Assembly (NCBI RefSeq): GCF_007005445.1
Contig: NZ_CP041387.1
Location: 4,727,501-4,791,500, forward strand
Length of the DNA stretch: 64,000 nucleotides
Source: Rhodopseudomonas palustris
GTDB taxonomy: Bacteria > Pseudomonadota > Alphaproteobacteria > Rhizobiales > Xanthobacteraceae
Direction of reading: 5' to 3'
Below the pieces are notes generated by a model. That model saw nothing but the letters and a program-made list of their open reading frames with translations, had not been told where the DNA came from and did not search any database. A program made the translations under genes and the position numbers. The stretch's first letter is position 1. Every line of letters starts with the position of its first letter. Shown here in pieces: positions 29,442 through 40,622 of this stretch.

Positions 29442-29540
29442 GGTTGCCCCCGGAGTTCCCCAAGCGCGCGCTCGCGCACCGACGCGATGCTGCCATGGCG
29501 ACAGCGGGAAGGACAAGGGCAGGCCCTCCAAGGGCAAGCC

Positions 29541-29643
29541 TCATGGTGAGGAGCGCAGCGAAGCTGCGCGTCTCGAACCATGGCGATACAAGCTCGTCGT
29601 TCGAGACGCCCGAGTGCGCCGGGCTCCTCACGACGAGGGCTGG
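29541..29643. repeat. Long palindromic repeat, family A copy 1
   Basis: Outer arms CCTCATGGTGAGGAGC and GGGCTCCTCACGACGAGG pair; an inner pair GCGTCTCGAACCATGG / TTCGAGACGC is also seen. The same arms recur at 58849-58964. It is located between trpS and the universal stress gene. Confidence 0.75.
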
Positions 29644-29651
29644 GACCGATA

Positions 29652-30704
29652 TCAGCCCTTCTTGCGCACCATTCCCATAATGTCTTTCACGGCCACCATG
29701 GTTTCGGCGGCGATCGCGCGGGCGCGGTCGCTGCCGTCGGCGAGCACCGAGTCGACATACGCATGGTCGGCAGAAAGCCGCTTCATCTCCCCGGCGATCG
29801 GCGACAGCTTGGCGACGGCGAGATCCACCAGGTTTGATTTGAATGCGGAGAACTGCGCGCCGCCGAACTCGGTCAGCACCTCGGCCTTCGGCTTGCCGGC
29901 GAGCGCGGCGTAGATGCCGACCAGATTGTCGGCTTCGGGTCGCGGCTCCAGCCCCTTTTCTTCGCTCGGCAGCGGCTCCGGATCGGTCTTGGCCTTCCTG
30001 ATCTTCTGCGCGATCGCGTCGGCATCGTCGGTGAGGTTGATGCGCGAGTAATCCGACGGATCCGACTTCGACATCTTCTTGGTGCCGTCGCGCAGGCTCA
30101 TCACCCGCGTCGCCGGTCCGGTGATCACCGGCTCGGGCAGCGGGAAGTAAGCGTCGCCGAAGCCCTGCGCGGCGATCGAGGCTGCGAAGTCGTTGTTGAA
30201 CTTCTGGGCGATGTCGCGGGTCAGTTCGACGTGCTGCTTCTGATCCTCGCCGACCGGAACATGGGTGGCGCGATACACCAGAATGTCGGCGGCCATCAGC
30301 ACCGGATAGTCGTACAGACCGACCGAAACGTTCTCGCGATCCTTGCCGGCCTTCTCCTTGAACTGGGTCATGCGGTTCAGCCAGCCGAGCCGCGCGATGC
30401 AGTTCAGCACCCAGGCCAGCTCGGAATGTTCCGCGACCTGGCTCTGGTTGAAGATGATCTGCTTCTTCGGGTCGATGCCCGATGCGATGAACGCCGCCGT
30501 CACTTCGCGGATGTTCTTGCGCAGCTCGTCCGGTCCGCCCCAGACCGTCACCGGGACGGTGATCGCGTGCAGATCGACGACGCAGTAAACGCAGTTGTGC
30601 GTCTCCTGCATCTTCACGAAGTTCACGATCGCGCCGAGGTAATTGCCGAGATGCAGGTTGCCGGTCGGCTGGATGCCGGAGAATACCCGCTGCGTGATGG
30701 CCAT
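29652..30704 (-). CDS. trpS: Tryptophanyl-tRNA synthetase
   Basis: Class I aminoacyl-tRNA synthetase charging tRNA-Trp, 350 residues. The HIGH equivalent is [13 protein letters not shown] (about 10-22) and the KMSKS loop is [10 protein letters not shown] (about 203-212). AQKFNNDF and the PLPEPVI substrate-pocket region are also typical of the bacterial form. The start [10 protein letters not shown] was chosen because the longer frame runs into murJ. It is 55 bases downstream of murJ, in the same direction. Confidence 0.96.
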   Translation of the reverse strand: MAITQRVFSGIQPTGNLHLGNYLGAIVNFVKMQETHNCVYCVVDLHAITVPVTVWGGPDELRKNIREVTAAFIASGIDPKKQIIFNQSQVAEHSELAWVLNCIARLGWLNRMTQFKEKAGKDRENVSVGLYDYPVLMAADILVYRATHVPVGEDQKQHVELTRDIAQKFNNDFAASIAAQGFGDAYFPLPEPVITGPATRVMSLRDGTKKMSKSDPSDYSRINLTDDADAIAQKIRKAKTDPEPLPSEEKGLEPRPEADNLVGIYAALAGKPKAEVLTEFGGAQFSAFKSNLVDLAVAKLSPIAGEMKRLSADHAYVDSVLADGSDRARAIAAETMVAVKDIMGMVRKKG

Positions 30705-30759
30705 GATCGTGATTCCCGCGCTTGGTCTGGAAAAGGCGCCGTGAAGTGGCACAGCTCCG

Positions 30760-32316
30760 CTAGTCGCGCAAGCCGCGCGGCCGCCGCAGTGCGCGCAGCG
30801 CCGCATTCGGCCGGACCACCCCGAGCAGGATCAATGCGGTCGCATAGACCGTCACGCCGCCGCCGATCAGGACCGCCAGCACAGCGGCTTGGACCAAAGT
30901 GGAGCCCGCGGCCGCGATCGGCAGCACGAAGCCGGAGGCCTGCCACAGCAGGGCGCCCATCGCACCGGCGGCGAGCACGATCAGCATCAGCCGGCGCTGT
31001 GCCGGCGCATCGATGGTGACGCCGAAGCGCTGCACGCCGCGTCCCAGCAGCAGGGCTGCATTGCTCCAGGCGCCGAGACTGATCGCGGTCGCAACCCCGG
31101 AAGCCCCGAACAGCCGCCCGAGCACCACCGCGGCTGCGAGCGCCACCATCACTGAAATCAGGGTCGCCATCAGCGGAGTGTGGGTGTCTTCGCGGGCGAA
31201 GAACGCGGCCGACCAGTTCTTCGCCAGCACCTGCGCCGGCAGGCCGATCGCCAGCACCGCCAGCGCCTGGGCGGTCGCAGCCGAATCCGCGGCGCTGAAC
31301 GCCCCGTGCTCGAACAACAGCCGCACGGTCGGCTCGGCCAGCACGATCAGTCCGAAAGTCGCAGGCAGCGCCACCCCGACCGCCAGTTCCAGCCCGCGCG
31401 AGGCGGCGTCCGACAGCGCGGTCCGATCGCCGCCGCGCACCGCCCGCGCCAGTTCCGGCACCAGTACGGCACCCATCGCAACGCCGACGATGCCGAGCGG
31501 CAGCTCGATCAGCCGGTTGGCGAAGTACAGCCATGACACCGCCGCCGGCTGCGCAGAAGCGATGATCGCACCGGCGACGATCAGGAGCTGCGGCCCGGAA
31601 TTGGCGATCATGCCGGGGATCGCCTTGGCAAAGAACGTCCGCATCGCTGCGTCGAAGCCGGCGCGCAGCGGCGACGCCAACCGCTCGCCGCGGCCGTTGA
31701 ACGCCAGAATCGAGAGCTGCAACAGGCCGGCGACGCCGACGGTACCGGACAGGATCAGCGCTGCGGTGGCGGGATCGTCGTGTCCGATCAGCAGCGCGGC
31801 GGTGACGACGATCAGCGACACGTTGAACAGGAGCGGGGAGAACGCCGTGAGGCCGACTCTGCCTTGCGCGTTGAACAATCCCATCATCACCGCGACCGGA
31901 CCGGCGAAGGCCAGATAAGGCAGCATCAGCCGGGCATCGCGGGTCGCCATCAGCAGCGCCGGCTGGCCGACGAAGCCCGGCGCCAGCATGGCGATCAGCA
32001 GCGGCATGAACACCCCGAGGAGGATCGCCATCAGCAGGGTCGCGAGCGCAATGGTGCCGAGCAGTCGCCCGGCGAACGCTGCGGCCGCGGCCGCGCCGTT
32101 GTGTTCGCGGACTTTCAGCCAGGCCGGCACCAGCGCGGCGTTGAGCGCGCCTTCGGTGAGTAGCCGCCGCGTCACATTGACGAGCTGAAATGCCAGCAGG
32201 AACGCATCCGCCACCACGCCGGCGCCGAGCAACGCCGCGACCAGCGCGTCGCGAACGAATCCCAACAAACGTGATGACAAAGTCCCTGCCGAGACGGTGA
32301 GCAGTGGGCGAAGCAT
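30760..32316 (-). CDS. murJ: Lipid II flippase MurJ
   Basis: Polytopic inner-membrane protein of the MOP superfamily that flips the peptidoglycan precursor lipid II, 518 residues with about 14 hydrophobic segments. The N-terminal [25 protein letters not shown] and the loop ATPTAAR-like [17 protein letters not shown] are family hallmarks. Charged residues lie in the first helices (Arg in [10 protein letters not shown]), as needed for lipid II headgroup binding. It is divergent from the PfkB kinase gene. Confidence 0.95.
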   Translation of the reverse strand: MLRPLLTVSAGTLSSRLLGFVRDALVAALLGAGVVADAFLLAFQLVNVTRRLLTEGALNAALVPAWLKVREHNGAAAAAAFAGRLLGTIALATLLMAILLGVFMPLLIAMLAPGFVGQPALLMATRDARLMLPYLAFAGPVAVMMGLFNAQGRVGLTAFSPLLFNVSLIVVTAALLIGHDDPATAALILSGTVGVAGLLQLSILAFNGRGERLASPLRAGFDAAMRTFFAKAIPGMIANSGPQLLIVAGAIIASAQPAAVSWLYFANRLIELPLGIVGVAMGAVLVPELARAVRGGDRTALSDAASRGLELAVGVALPATFGLIVLAEPTVRLLFEHGAFSAADSAATAQALAVLAIGLPAQVLAKNWSAAFFAREDTHTPLMATLISVMVALAAAVVLGRLFGASGVATAISLGAWSNAALLLGRGVQRFGVTIDAPAQRRLMLIVLAAGAMGALLWQASGFVLPIAAAGSTLVQAAVLAVLIGGGVTVYATALILLGVVRPNAALRALRRPRGLRD

Positions 32317-32594
32317 GTGCCGGGTTATAGCCCGGTTGAGCGCTCAAGCGCCTGGGCCGATTAGCTTTTGATCCATGTGGTAAAGAGGCCCCTGACCGGC
32401 GGCCGCGCCGCTTCGTCGATCGGGCCCAGCGCTGCGGGCAAACCCGGATGTCCCGCTGATCCGGGCCGGTCCGCTTGCCGCTGCCGACCCGAACATGATA
32501 GGTCGGCGCGCCTTTCGCGCGGCCGGCCATGCACCGGTCCGACCCGCACAATCGCGGGATTTTCCTCATTCCTCCCCGCTATGGATCGAACTCG

Positions 32595-33596
32595 ATGAGC
32601 TCAGCCCAATACGACGTCCTCGCCATCGGCAACGCGATCTTCGACGTGCTGGTCCGCACCGAAGAGGACTTCCTGGTCAAGCACGGCATGGCCAAGGGCG
32701 GCATGGCGCTGATCGATGAAGCCCGCGCCGCGGCGATCTATGCCGACATGGGCCAGGCCACCGAAATGTCCGGCGGCTCGGCCGCCAACACCATCGTCGG
32801 GCTGGCTTCGTTCGGCGCCCGCACCGCCTATCTCGGCAAGGTCAAGGACGACCAGATCGGCAAGCTCTACAGCCACGACATCCGCGCCGCGGGCGTCACC
32901 TTCGACACCAAGCCGGCGACCGCCGGCCCGGCGACCGGCTGCTCCTACATCCTGGTGACGCCGGACGGCCAGCGCACCATGAACACCTATCTCGGCGCCG
33001 CGCAGGATCTGTCGCCGGCCGATATCGACGAGGCCAAGATCGCGGCGTCGGCGATCATCTATCTGGAAGGCTATCTGTGGGATCCGCCGCAGGCCAAGGA
33101 AGCGTTCCTGAAGGCCTCCAAGATCGCCCATGGCGCCGGCCGCAAGGTGGCGCTGACGCTGTCGGATGCGTTCTGCGTCGACCGCTATCGCGGCGAATTC
33201 CTCGAGCTGATGCGCTCCAAGACCGTCGACCTGATCTTCGCCAACGAGGCCGAGCTGCATTCGCTGTATCAGACCTCTGATTTCGACGCGGCGCTGACCC
33301 AACTTGCCCAGGACGTCGCGCTCGGGGTCGTCACCCGCAGCGAAAAGGGCTGCGCGGTGGTCGACAAGGACGGCGTCACCCTGGTGCCGGCGGCGTCGAT
33401 CGAAAAGCTGGTCGATACCACCGGCGCCGGCGACCTGTTCGCAGCGGGCTTCCTGTTCGGCCTGGTCCGCGATCTCGGCTACGAAAACGCCGGCCGCCTC
33501 GGTGCGCTGGCGGCGGCCGAAGTGATCCAGCACATCGGCGCCCGCCCGCAGGTGTCGCTGAAGGAACTGGCGCAGCAGCACGGGCTGCCGGTGTAA
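32595..33596 (+). CDS. PfkB-family kinase (probable adenosine kinase)
   Basis: Ribokinase-fold sugar or nucleoside kinase, 333 residues. The N-terminal DVLAIGNAIFDVLV and MSGGSAANTIVGLASFG form the substrate site; the catalytic base is Asp280 in DTTGAGDLFAAGF (PfkB signature 2). The NAIFDVL and GGSAANT pattern is that of the alphaproteobacterial group usually called adenosine kinase; ribokinase-like alternatives remain possible. The start MSSAQYDV was chosen over an upstream ATG that adds 22 unlike residues. Confidence 0.88.
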   Translation: MSSAQYDVLAIGNAIFDVLVRTEEDFLVKHGMAKGGMALIDEARAAAIYADMGQATEMSGGSAANTIVGLASFGARTAYLGKVKDDQIGKLYSHDIRAAGVTFDTKPATAGPATGCSYILVTPDGQRTMNTYLGAAQDLSPADIDEAKIAASAIIYLEGYLWDPPQAKEAFLKASKIAHGAGRKVALTLSDAFCVDRYRGEFLELMRSKTVDLIFANEAELHSLYQTSDFDAALTQLAQDVALGVVTRSEKGCAVVDKDGVTLVPAASIEKLVDTTGAGDLFAAGFLFGLVRDLGYENAGRLGALAAAEVIQHIGARPQVSLKELAQQHGLPV

Positions 33597-33609
33597 GAAC
33601 TCTCCCCGA

Positions 33610-33729
33610 GTCATTCCGGGGCGCGAACGAAGTTCGCGAACCCGGAATCTCCTGCTTGTCGCACCGCCGTCTCGCAGAACATGTCTGGATTCCGGGTCTG
33701 CGCGCTGTCGCGCGCATCCCGGAATGACG
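33610..33729. repeat. Long palindromic repeat, family B copy 1
   Basis: Outer arms GTCATTCCGGGGCGCG and CGCGCATCCCGGAATGAC; inner arms GAACCCGGAATC and GGATTCCGGGTC. Recurs at 57112-57232. It lies between the convergent ends of the kinase and acyl-CoA synthetase genes and may terminate both. Confidence 0.75.
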
Positions 33730-33749
33730 TCGTTACTTGCAACGACAGA

Positions 33750-35444
<1,695 letters not shown>

Positions 35445-35532
35445 GTCCTTGGTCCTCGCCTGTATGCCCGGACAGTCTTGCGCGCCGGGGCGTCGTCGTG
35501 CGGGCTTGTCACCCTTTTTTCACGAAGCATAA

Positions 35533-35568
35533 CGCCGCCGGCGAGGCATTGCGACCCCGCCGGCGGCG
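35533..35568 (-). terminator. Strong GC hairpin between the serine hydrolase and acyl-CoA synthetase genes
   Basis: CGCCGCCGGCG (35533-35543) and CGCCGGCGGCG (35558-35568) form an 11-base perfect stem just after the hydrolase stop. No run of T follows, so it may be a weak terminator or mRNA 3'-end stabiliser. Confidence 0.5.
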
Positions 35569-35578
35569 CGAGAGCCTG

Positions 35579-36766
35579 TCAGGCCGCCTGCTGGCCGGCG
35601 CCGAGGCCGGCATAGACGCCGCGTTCGAAGGCGGCGAACGCCTCCAGGCACTTGGCGTCGGCGAACGGCAAGACCTGCATCAGGATCACGCCGCAGACGT
35701 CGCGCGCCGGATCGATCCAGTAATAGGTATTGGCGAGGCCGGCCCAGGCGAGGCTGCCGGGGCTGCGGCCTTCGGGCGTGGCCTCGGTGTTGATCAGGAA
35801 GCTGAGGCCCCACTTCTTGTCCATGCCGGGATAGAGGTCGACGTCGTTGGTGGCGAACGGGATCGCCGAGTTCAGCCTGGTGACGTTGAGATCGCCGATA
35901 TGGTTCTGGCCCATCATCGCCACGGTCTCAGGTTTCAGCACCTGGTTGCCGTTGCCGCGGCCCTTGTTGAGGATCATCTGGGTGAACTTCAGATAGTCCG
36001 CCGCGGTGCCGTACAGGCCGCCGCCGCCCATGTGGAATTCCGGCTCCTGCGCAACCTCGAACGGGATCGGCGACAGCGACCCGTCCTCGCCGCGGGCATG
36101 CACCGCGACCAGCCGGTTGCGCTGTTCGTCGGTGATCTTGAAGCCGATGTCGGTCATGCCGAGCGGCGCGAACAGATGATCGCGCACATACGCGTCGAGC
36201 TTCATGCCGCTGGCCGCTTCCACCGCCTTGCCGGCGAAGTCGATGTTGATGCCGTACTCCCAGCGCGTGCCCGGATCGGAGGCGAGCGGCGTCTTCAGCG
36301 CGGCTTCCTGGCAGCCGATGATGCCGGGGATGCCGTGCCGCTCCATGTACTTCACCATGTCGGCGTTCCACATGTCGTAGCAGAAGCCGGCGGTATGGGT
36401 GAGCAATTGCCGCAACGTGATCGGAGACTTGGCGGGCCGTGTCTTCGGCGTGCCGTCGGCGTCGAAGCCGTCGAGCACCAGCGGATCGGCGAGATCCGGC
36501 AGCACTTTGCCGATCGGCTCATCGAGCGACAGCTTGCCCTGCTCGACAAGCTGCATCGCCGCCGCGGCGGTGATCGCTTTGGTCATCGACGCGATCCAGA
36601 ACACGCTGTCGGTGGTCATCGCCGGTGGTTTCGACAGATCACGCTTGCCGAATGCGCCCTGATACAACACGTCCTGCGCATTGCCGGCGATCGCCACGAC
36701 GCCGGGAATGGCGCCGTTCTCGCTCATCTGCCGCAAGCTTTGATCGATCTGGCTGCTGCTCTGCAT
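35579..36766 (-). CDS. Serine hydrolase of the beta-lactamase/esterase family
   Basis: 395-residue protein of the penicillin-binding-protein-like hydrolase fold (Pfam Beta-lactamase). The nucleophile motif SxxK is Ser60-Met-Thr-Lys63; the tyrosine motif is WEYGINID, and the third motif HMGGGGLYGTAADY. The YxxxD-like tyrosine motif and absence of a signal peptide favour a cytoplasmic family VIII esterase over a true AmpC beta-lactamase. GGGAGG lies seven bases before the ATG. Not an obvious resistance gene. Confidence 0.87.
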   Translation of the reverse strand: MQSSSQIDQSLRQMSENGAIPGVVAIAGNAQDVLYQGAFGKRDLSKPPAMTTDSVFWIASMTKAITAAAAMQLVEQGKLSLDEPIGKVLPDLADPLVLDGFDADGTPKTRPAKSPITLRQLLTHTAGFCYDMWNADMVKYMERHGIPGIIGCQEAALKTPLASDPGTRWEYGINIDFAGKAVEAASGMKLDAYVRDHLFAPLGMTDIGFKITDEQRNRLVAVHARGEDGSLSPIPFEVAQEPEFHMGGGGLYGTAADYLKFTQMILNKGRGNGNQVLKPETVAMMGQNHIGDLNVTRLNSAIPFATNDVDLYPGMDKKWGLSFLINTEATPEGRSPGSLAWAGLANTYYWIDPARDVCGVILMQVLPFADAKCLEAFAAFERGVYAGLGAGQQAA

Positions 36767-37010
36767 CGTCGTCCTCCCTTGTTTGATTGGCAGTTTCTGA
36801 AAGCGGGCGGATTGTTCACCGGCACGCTGCGCCCGGCAAGCGATATGGCGGCCGGGCGACAAAGTCTCGCATTGGTGCGCGCGCCCAGCGACAAAAAGGC
36901 CGGGAACGAACGGTATGGCGTGGCGTTCACAAAGTCGCCGCAGTGTTGAACCTCGCGGCGGCAGCAAACGTCCAATTCAACGTTGCGACGCCCCCGCCCG
37001 GAGCACCGAG

Positions 37011-37337
37011 ATGATCCCGACCTGGAGTGACTGGAAACGCTATCCGCAGCCCGGCCGCGGCGGCAATATCGAGGCGCCGATCAGTCCCGGGATTTATGAG
37101 GTGCGTTACGCGCAGACCGGCGCGCTGTACGGGTTCGAGGCGGTCGACAATCTCGCGGTCGCGCTGGCGCAACTTCCGGTGAGGTCTCGGGCGGGGTCGT
37201 GGTTCGGCCGCCGCGCCGCACAACCGTTCCCCGAGCTCGAATACCGGGTCTGCGCCACCGCTTCCCGGGCCCATGCCCGCACCGCGGCCGACCGGATGAT
37301 CAATCTGCGCAGCACCTGGATCGCAGGCGCGGCCTGA
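37011..37337 (+). CDS. Small hypothetical protein
   Basis: 108-residue protein with no known function. It begins MIPTWSDWKRYPQPG and contains EAPISPGIYEVRYAQTGALYGFEA, a beta-strand-rich pattern I recall in short Bradyrhizobium and Rhodopseudomonas proteins. The C-terminal half is Arg/Ala-rich with three cysteine-poor helices. GGAG lies 6-9 bases upstream, supporting the start. No signal peptide or membrane segment. It is divergent from the serine hydrolase. Confidence 0.6.
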   Translation: MIPTWSDWKRYPQPGRGGNIEAPISPGIYEVRYAQTGALYGFEAVDNLAVALAQLPVRSRAGSWFGRRAAQPFPELEYRVCATASRAHARTAADRMINLRSTWIAGAA

Positions 37338-37495
37338 TCGTGCGCGGCGAGGGCGTGATTTGCGCCGCAGCGCGGTGACACGAAGGACACGATACCCGGC
37401 CTGCGCTATGCGCCGCGCGATCTTTGCCTATATTGACCGGCGACAGGGGCCATCGCGGCCCCGCCTGCAATCCACCTGCAATGCCGGAGCATCCG

Positions 37496-38989
37496 ATGTC
37501 CCCCACCGCCGCCACCCGCACCGCCGATCGAGCCGCCTCGCTGCGCGACCGTCTGAAGGATCCGTCGCTGCTGCGCGAGCAATGCTTCATCGACGGCGCC
37601 TGGTCGGGCGCTGCGACGATCGCGGTGACCAATCCGGCGAGCGGGCAGACGATTGCCAGGGTGCCGCATCTCGGCGCCGCGGAAGCCACCCAGGCCGTCG
37701 AGGCCGCCGCGCAGGCGTTCCCGGCCTGGGCCAAGCTCACCGCCAAGCAGCGCTCCAATATCTTGCGCAAATGGTTCGAGCTGATCATCGCCAATCGCGA
37801 GGATCTGGCGCTGATCCTGACCTCCGAACAGGGCAAGCCGCTCACTGAAGCACTCGGCGAGGTCGATATCGGCGCCGCCTATGTCGAGTTCTTCGCCGAA
37901 GAGGCTCGGCGGGTTTACGGCGAAACCATCCCGACCCAGCGCCCCGATGCCCGGCTGATCGCCATCAAGCAGCCGATCGGCGTCTGCGGTGCGATCACGC
38001 CGTGGAATTTCCCGAGCTCGATGATCACCCGCAAGGTGTCGCCGGCGCTGGCGGCGGGATGCACCGTGGTGCTGAAGCCGGCCGAAGAGACGCCGCTGAG
38101 CGCCTTCGCGCTGGCGGCGCTGGCCGAGAAGGCCGGGGTGCCGAAGGGCGTGTTCAACGTCCTCACCGGCGATGCGCCGGAAATCGGCAAGGTGCTGTGC
38201 GAACACCCGGCGGTGCGCTTCGTCGGCTTCACCGGCTCGACCGAAGTCGGCAAGATCCTCTACAAGCAGGCGTCGGTCGGGGTGAAGAAGCTCGGTCTCG
38301 AGCTTGGCGGTAACGCGCCGTTCATCGTGTTCGACGATGCCGACGTCGACGCCGCGGTTGAAGGCGCGATGGTGTCGAAATATCGCAACATGGGCCAGAC
38401 CTGCGTCTGCGCCAATCGGCTGTACGTGCAGGACGGCGTCTACGACGCGTTCGTCGAGAAGCTCGCCGCCAAGGTCAAGGCGATGAAGGTCGGTGACGGC
38501 ACCGAGCAGGGCGTGACGCAGGGGCCGCTGATCAACGAGGCCGCGGTCGAGAAGACCGAGCGGCACATTGCGGATGCGCTGTCGAACGGCGCCAAGGTTA
38601 TCACCGGCGGCAAACGTCATCCGCTCGGCGGCACCTTCTTCGAGCCGACCGTGCTGGCCGATGTCCGGCCCGACGCCCTGGTGGCGCATGAAGAAACCTT
38701 CGGCCCGCTGGCGCCGGTGTTCCGCTTCAAGGACGAAGCCGAAGTGATCAAACTCGCCAATGCCTCGCCGTTCGGCCTCGCCAGCTACTTCTACGCCCGT
38801 GACCTCGGCCGGGTGTGGCGCGTCGCCGAGGCGCTGGAGAGCGGCATGGTCGGCGTCAACACCGGCCTGATCACCACCGAAGTCGCCCCGTTCGGCGGCG
38901 TCAAGGAGAGCGGCCTCGGCCGCGAAGGCTCGCACCACGGCATCGAAGAATATGTCGAGATCAAATACGTGATGATGGCGGGGATTTGA
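37496..38989 (+). CDS. gabD: Succinate-semialdehyde dehydrogenase
   Basis: NAD(P)-dependent aldehyde dehydrogenase of 497 residues that oxidises succinate semialdehyde to succinate, the last step of GABA breakdown. Catalytic Cys303 lies in GQTCVCANR, with Cys305 as a possible redox switch partner, and the general base Glu269 in LELGG. The cofactor-binding ITPWNFPSSMITRK and FTGSTEVGK are intact. The GabD-type N-terminus and FGGVKESGLGREGS match this subfamily. The start MSPTAAT was selected; MPEHP five codons earlier is possible. No aminotransferase is adjacent. Confidence 0.91.
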   Translation: MSPTAATRTADRAASLRDRLKDPSLLREQCFIDGAWSGAATIAVTNPASGQTIARVPHLGAAEATQAVEAAAQAFPAWAKLTAKQRSNILRKWFELIIANREDLALILTSEQGKPLTEALGEVDIGAAYVEFFAEEARRVYGETIPTQRPDARLIAIKQPIGVCGAITPWNFPSSMITRKVSPALAAGCTVVLKPAEETPLSAFALAALAEKAGVPKGVFNVLTGDAPEIGKVLCEHPAVRFVGFTGSTEVGKILYKQASVGVKKLGLELGGNAPFIVFDDADVDAAVEGAMVSKYRNMGQTCVCANRLYVQDGVYDAFVEKLAAKVKAMKVGDGTEQGVTQGPLINEAAVEKTERHIADALSNGAKVITGGKRHPLGGTFFEPTVLADVRPDALVAHEETFGPLAPVFRFKDEAEVIKLANASPFGLASYFYARDLGRVWRVAEALESGMVGVNTGLITTEVAPFGGVKESGLGREGSHHGIEEYVEIKYVMMAGI

Positions 38990-39007
38990 GAGGCGGCTTG
39001 GTCGAAC

Positions 39008-39033
39008 GACGGCGCGCCGGATAACGCGCCGTC
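39008..39033. terminator. Bidirectional hairpin between convergent genes
   Basis: GACGGCGCG-N8-CGCGCCGTC, a nine-base perfect stem between the gabD stop and the DUF1254 gene stop. No long T run follows on either strand, so efficiency is uncertain. Confidence 0.5.
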
Positions 39034-39044
39034 ATTCGGCCTCG

Positions 39045-40478
39045 CTATTGGCCGAGCGGGATCGGCGGCTGCACCCGCGTCACCGCCGGCGGCGCCCAGC
39101 GGCCGGTCAGCGCTTCCTGCTTCGGTGCATACATTCGCATCGTCAGCGTGAACGGCCCCTTCGGGGCCGGCAGCCAGTTCGATTCGTGCGCAGTGCCGGG
39201 GCTGGCGTTCTGGATCAAGAGGTCGAGCGAGCCGTCGGCGTTGTGCTTCAGCGGCATCCAGCTACTCAGCGCCTGGCGCTGCAGCGGGTTGGGGACGGGG
39301 AAGCCGTCGGGATCGTACAGCGTCAGCGACCAGAACGCATCGACCGGCGGCGTCGCGCCTTTGCCGAAATGCAGCACGTAGTTGCTGGTGCCGTCGAGCG
39401 GCTTGCCGGCGTCGTCGACGAAGTTGACCGGATAGATCGCATCCTCCGGCACGTTGGCCCCGAGCCCGAACTGGGCGACGATCGCGCGCTTCAGGTAGTA
39501 ATTGCCGTACACCCCCATGGTGTCGATGTTCATGCTCCAGCCATTGGTCACCCGGGCCATGGTCGGCATCTTCCAGCTCATCAGCTTCAGCGCCTCGGCC
39601 GGTGCTGCGCCCAGTGCTTTGCGTACGTTGGGGGCGGCTTTGTCGAGATCGAAGCTCTTGCCCGGCTCCAGCCCGATCCGGCGCAGCCGCGCGATGATCG
39701 GCTGGTCGGTGATATGCGGCGGGTTCTGTTTCAGGAGCTCGGCCGCGTAGGCGAAAAACTGACTGGCCGGCATGCCGTCGACTTGCTGCTTCGGCGGCGT
39801 CTTCATGTCGATCGCGGGATCGGGCACGAAGGCAGGGGCCGGTACCGGCGGCTTGCCCCATTGCGACAGCGGCGTCGCGGTGTAGCCGGCCTGGATCTGG
39901 TGCACCGCGGCGTAGTCCGCCGGGCCGTCGGTCTTGGTGCGGCCGATGATCCAGATAATCGGCGTCGGCGCCTCGATCCGCTGCATCCCGGACGGCACCG
40001 TGCCGCTCCAGCCGGGCGCGGTGACCAGGAATTTCTGCGCCTGGGTACCGGTGGTGCGCCAGCCGGGCGAGGCGAACACGTCGGTCCACATATCGAGCAT
40101 CGGCAGCAGGTAGTAGCGGCCGTTGGTGTCGGGCGCCGTCACCACCATCGGCTCGCGCGACAGATCGAGCCAGGCGATCGAGTACAGCGTGTCGAAATTC
40201 GGCCGCACGATCGTTTTGAAATCGGCCGGCGGATAGGCCGGAACGCTGACGAAGCTGTTCATCGGCCCTTTGCCGAACTCCTTGCCGGCCTCGACATTGG
40301 TCGATTGCTTGCGGGTGAGGTCCATCGTCACCAGCGGATAAAAATACAGGTAAGCGTCGATTCCGAGGCTCAGCGCCTCTTCGTCGGAGACCGGCGCCGG
40401 CTCGCATCGCGCGGGCGCCGTCATCAGCAGCAGCGCGGCCGTTGCGGCCGCCGACATCGCCTTCAACCACCCAACCAT
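39045..40478 (-). CDS. DUF1254/DUF1214 domain protein, exported
   Basis: 477-residue protein with a signal peptide (hydrophobic stretch about 8-22, cleavage near APARCEPA). DUF1254 occupies about 40-190 (IDAYLYFYPLVTMDLTR, NFDTLYSIAWLDL, GRYYLLPMLDMWTDVFASPG) and DUF1214 the C-terminal third (VDAFWSLTLYDPDGF, LDLLIQNASPG). The family is widespread, periplasmic or outer-membrane-associated, and of unknown function. GGGAGG precedes the ATG. Located downstream of the Inh-like gene with a 144-base gap. Confidence 0.86.
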   Translation of the reverse strand: MVGWLKAMSAAATAALLLMTAPARCEPAPVSDEEALSLGIDAYLYFYPLVTMDLTRKQSTNVEAGKEFGKGPMNSFVSVPAYPPADFKTIVRPNFDTLYSIAWLDLSREPMVVTAPDTNGRYYLLPMLDMWTDVFASPGWRTTGTQAQKFLVTAPGWSGTVPSGMQRIEAPTPIIWIIGRTKTDGPADYAAVHQIQAGYTATPLSQWGKPPVPAPAFVPDPAIDMKTPPKQQVDGMPASQFFAYAAELLKQNPPHITDQPIIARLRRIGLEPGKSFDLDKAAPNVRKALGAAPAEALKLMSWKMPTMARVTNGWSMNIDTMGVYGNYYLKRAIVAQFGLGANVPEDAIYPVNFVDDAGKPLDGTSNYVLHFGKGATPPVDAFWSLTLYDPDGFPVPNPLQRQALSSWMPLKHNADGSLDLLIQNASPGTAHESNWLPAPKGPFTLTMRMYAPKQEALTGRWAPPAVTRVQPPIPLGQ

Positions 40479-40622
40479 GGTGCCGTCCTCCCTCGACGTA
40501 TCGCAGATTGCGTAGGAGGGCAGGATGCTGAGTTCGGCCGGCGTCGAGCTATGACGCATGTCAAACCGCTGGCCGCGGCGGCGCTGCCGGTCGAGATAAA
40601 CAGTGCTGGTAGTACTACGAGG

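Noticed and set aside
35579..36766. Beta-lactamase resistance gene
   Set aside because: SxxK and tyrosine motif fit esterase-like family VIII; no signal peptide, and no resistance context.
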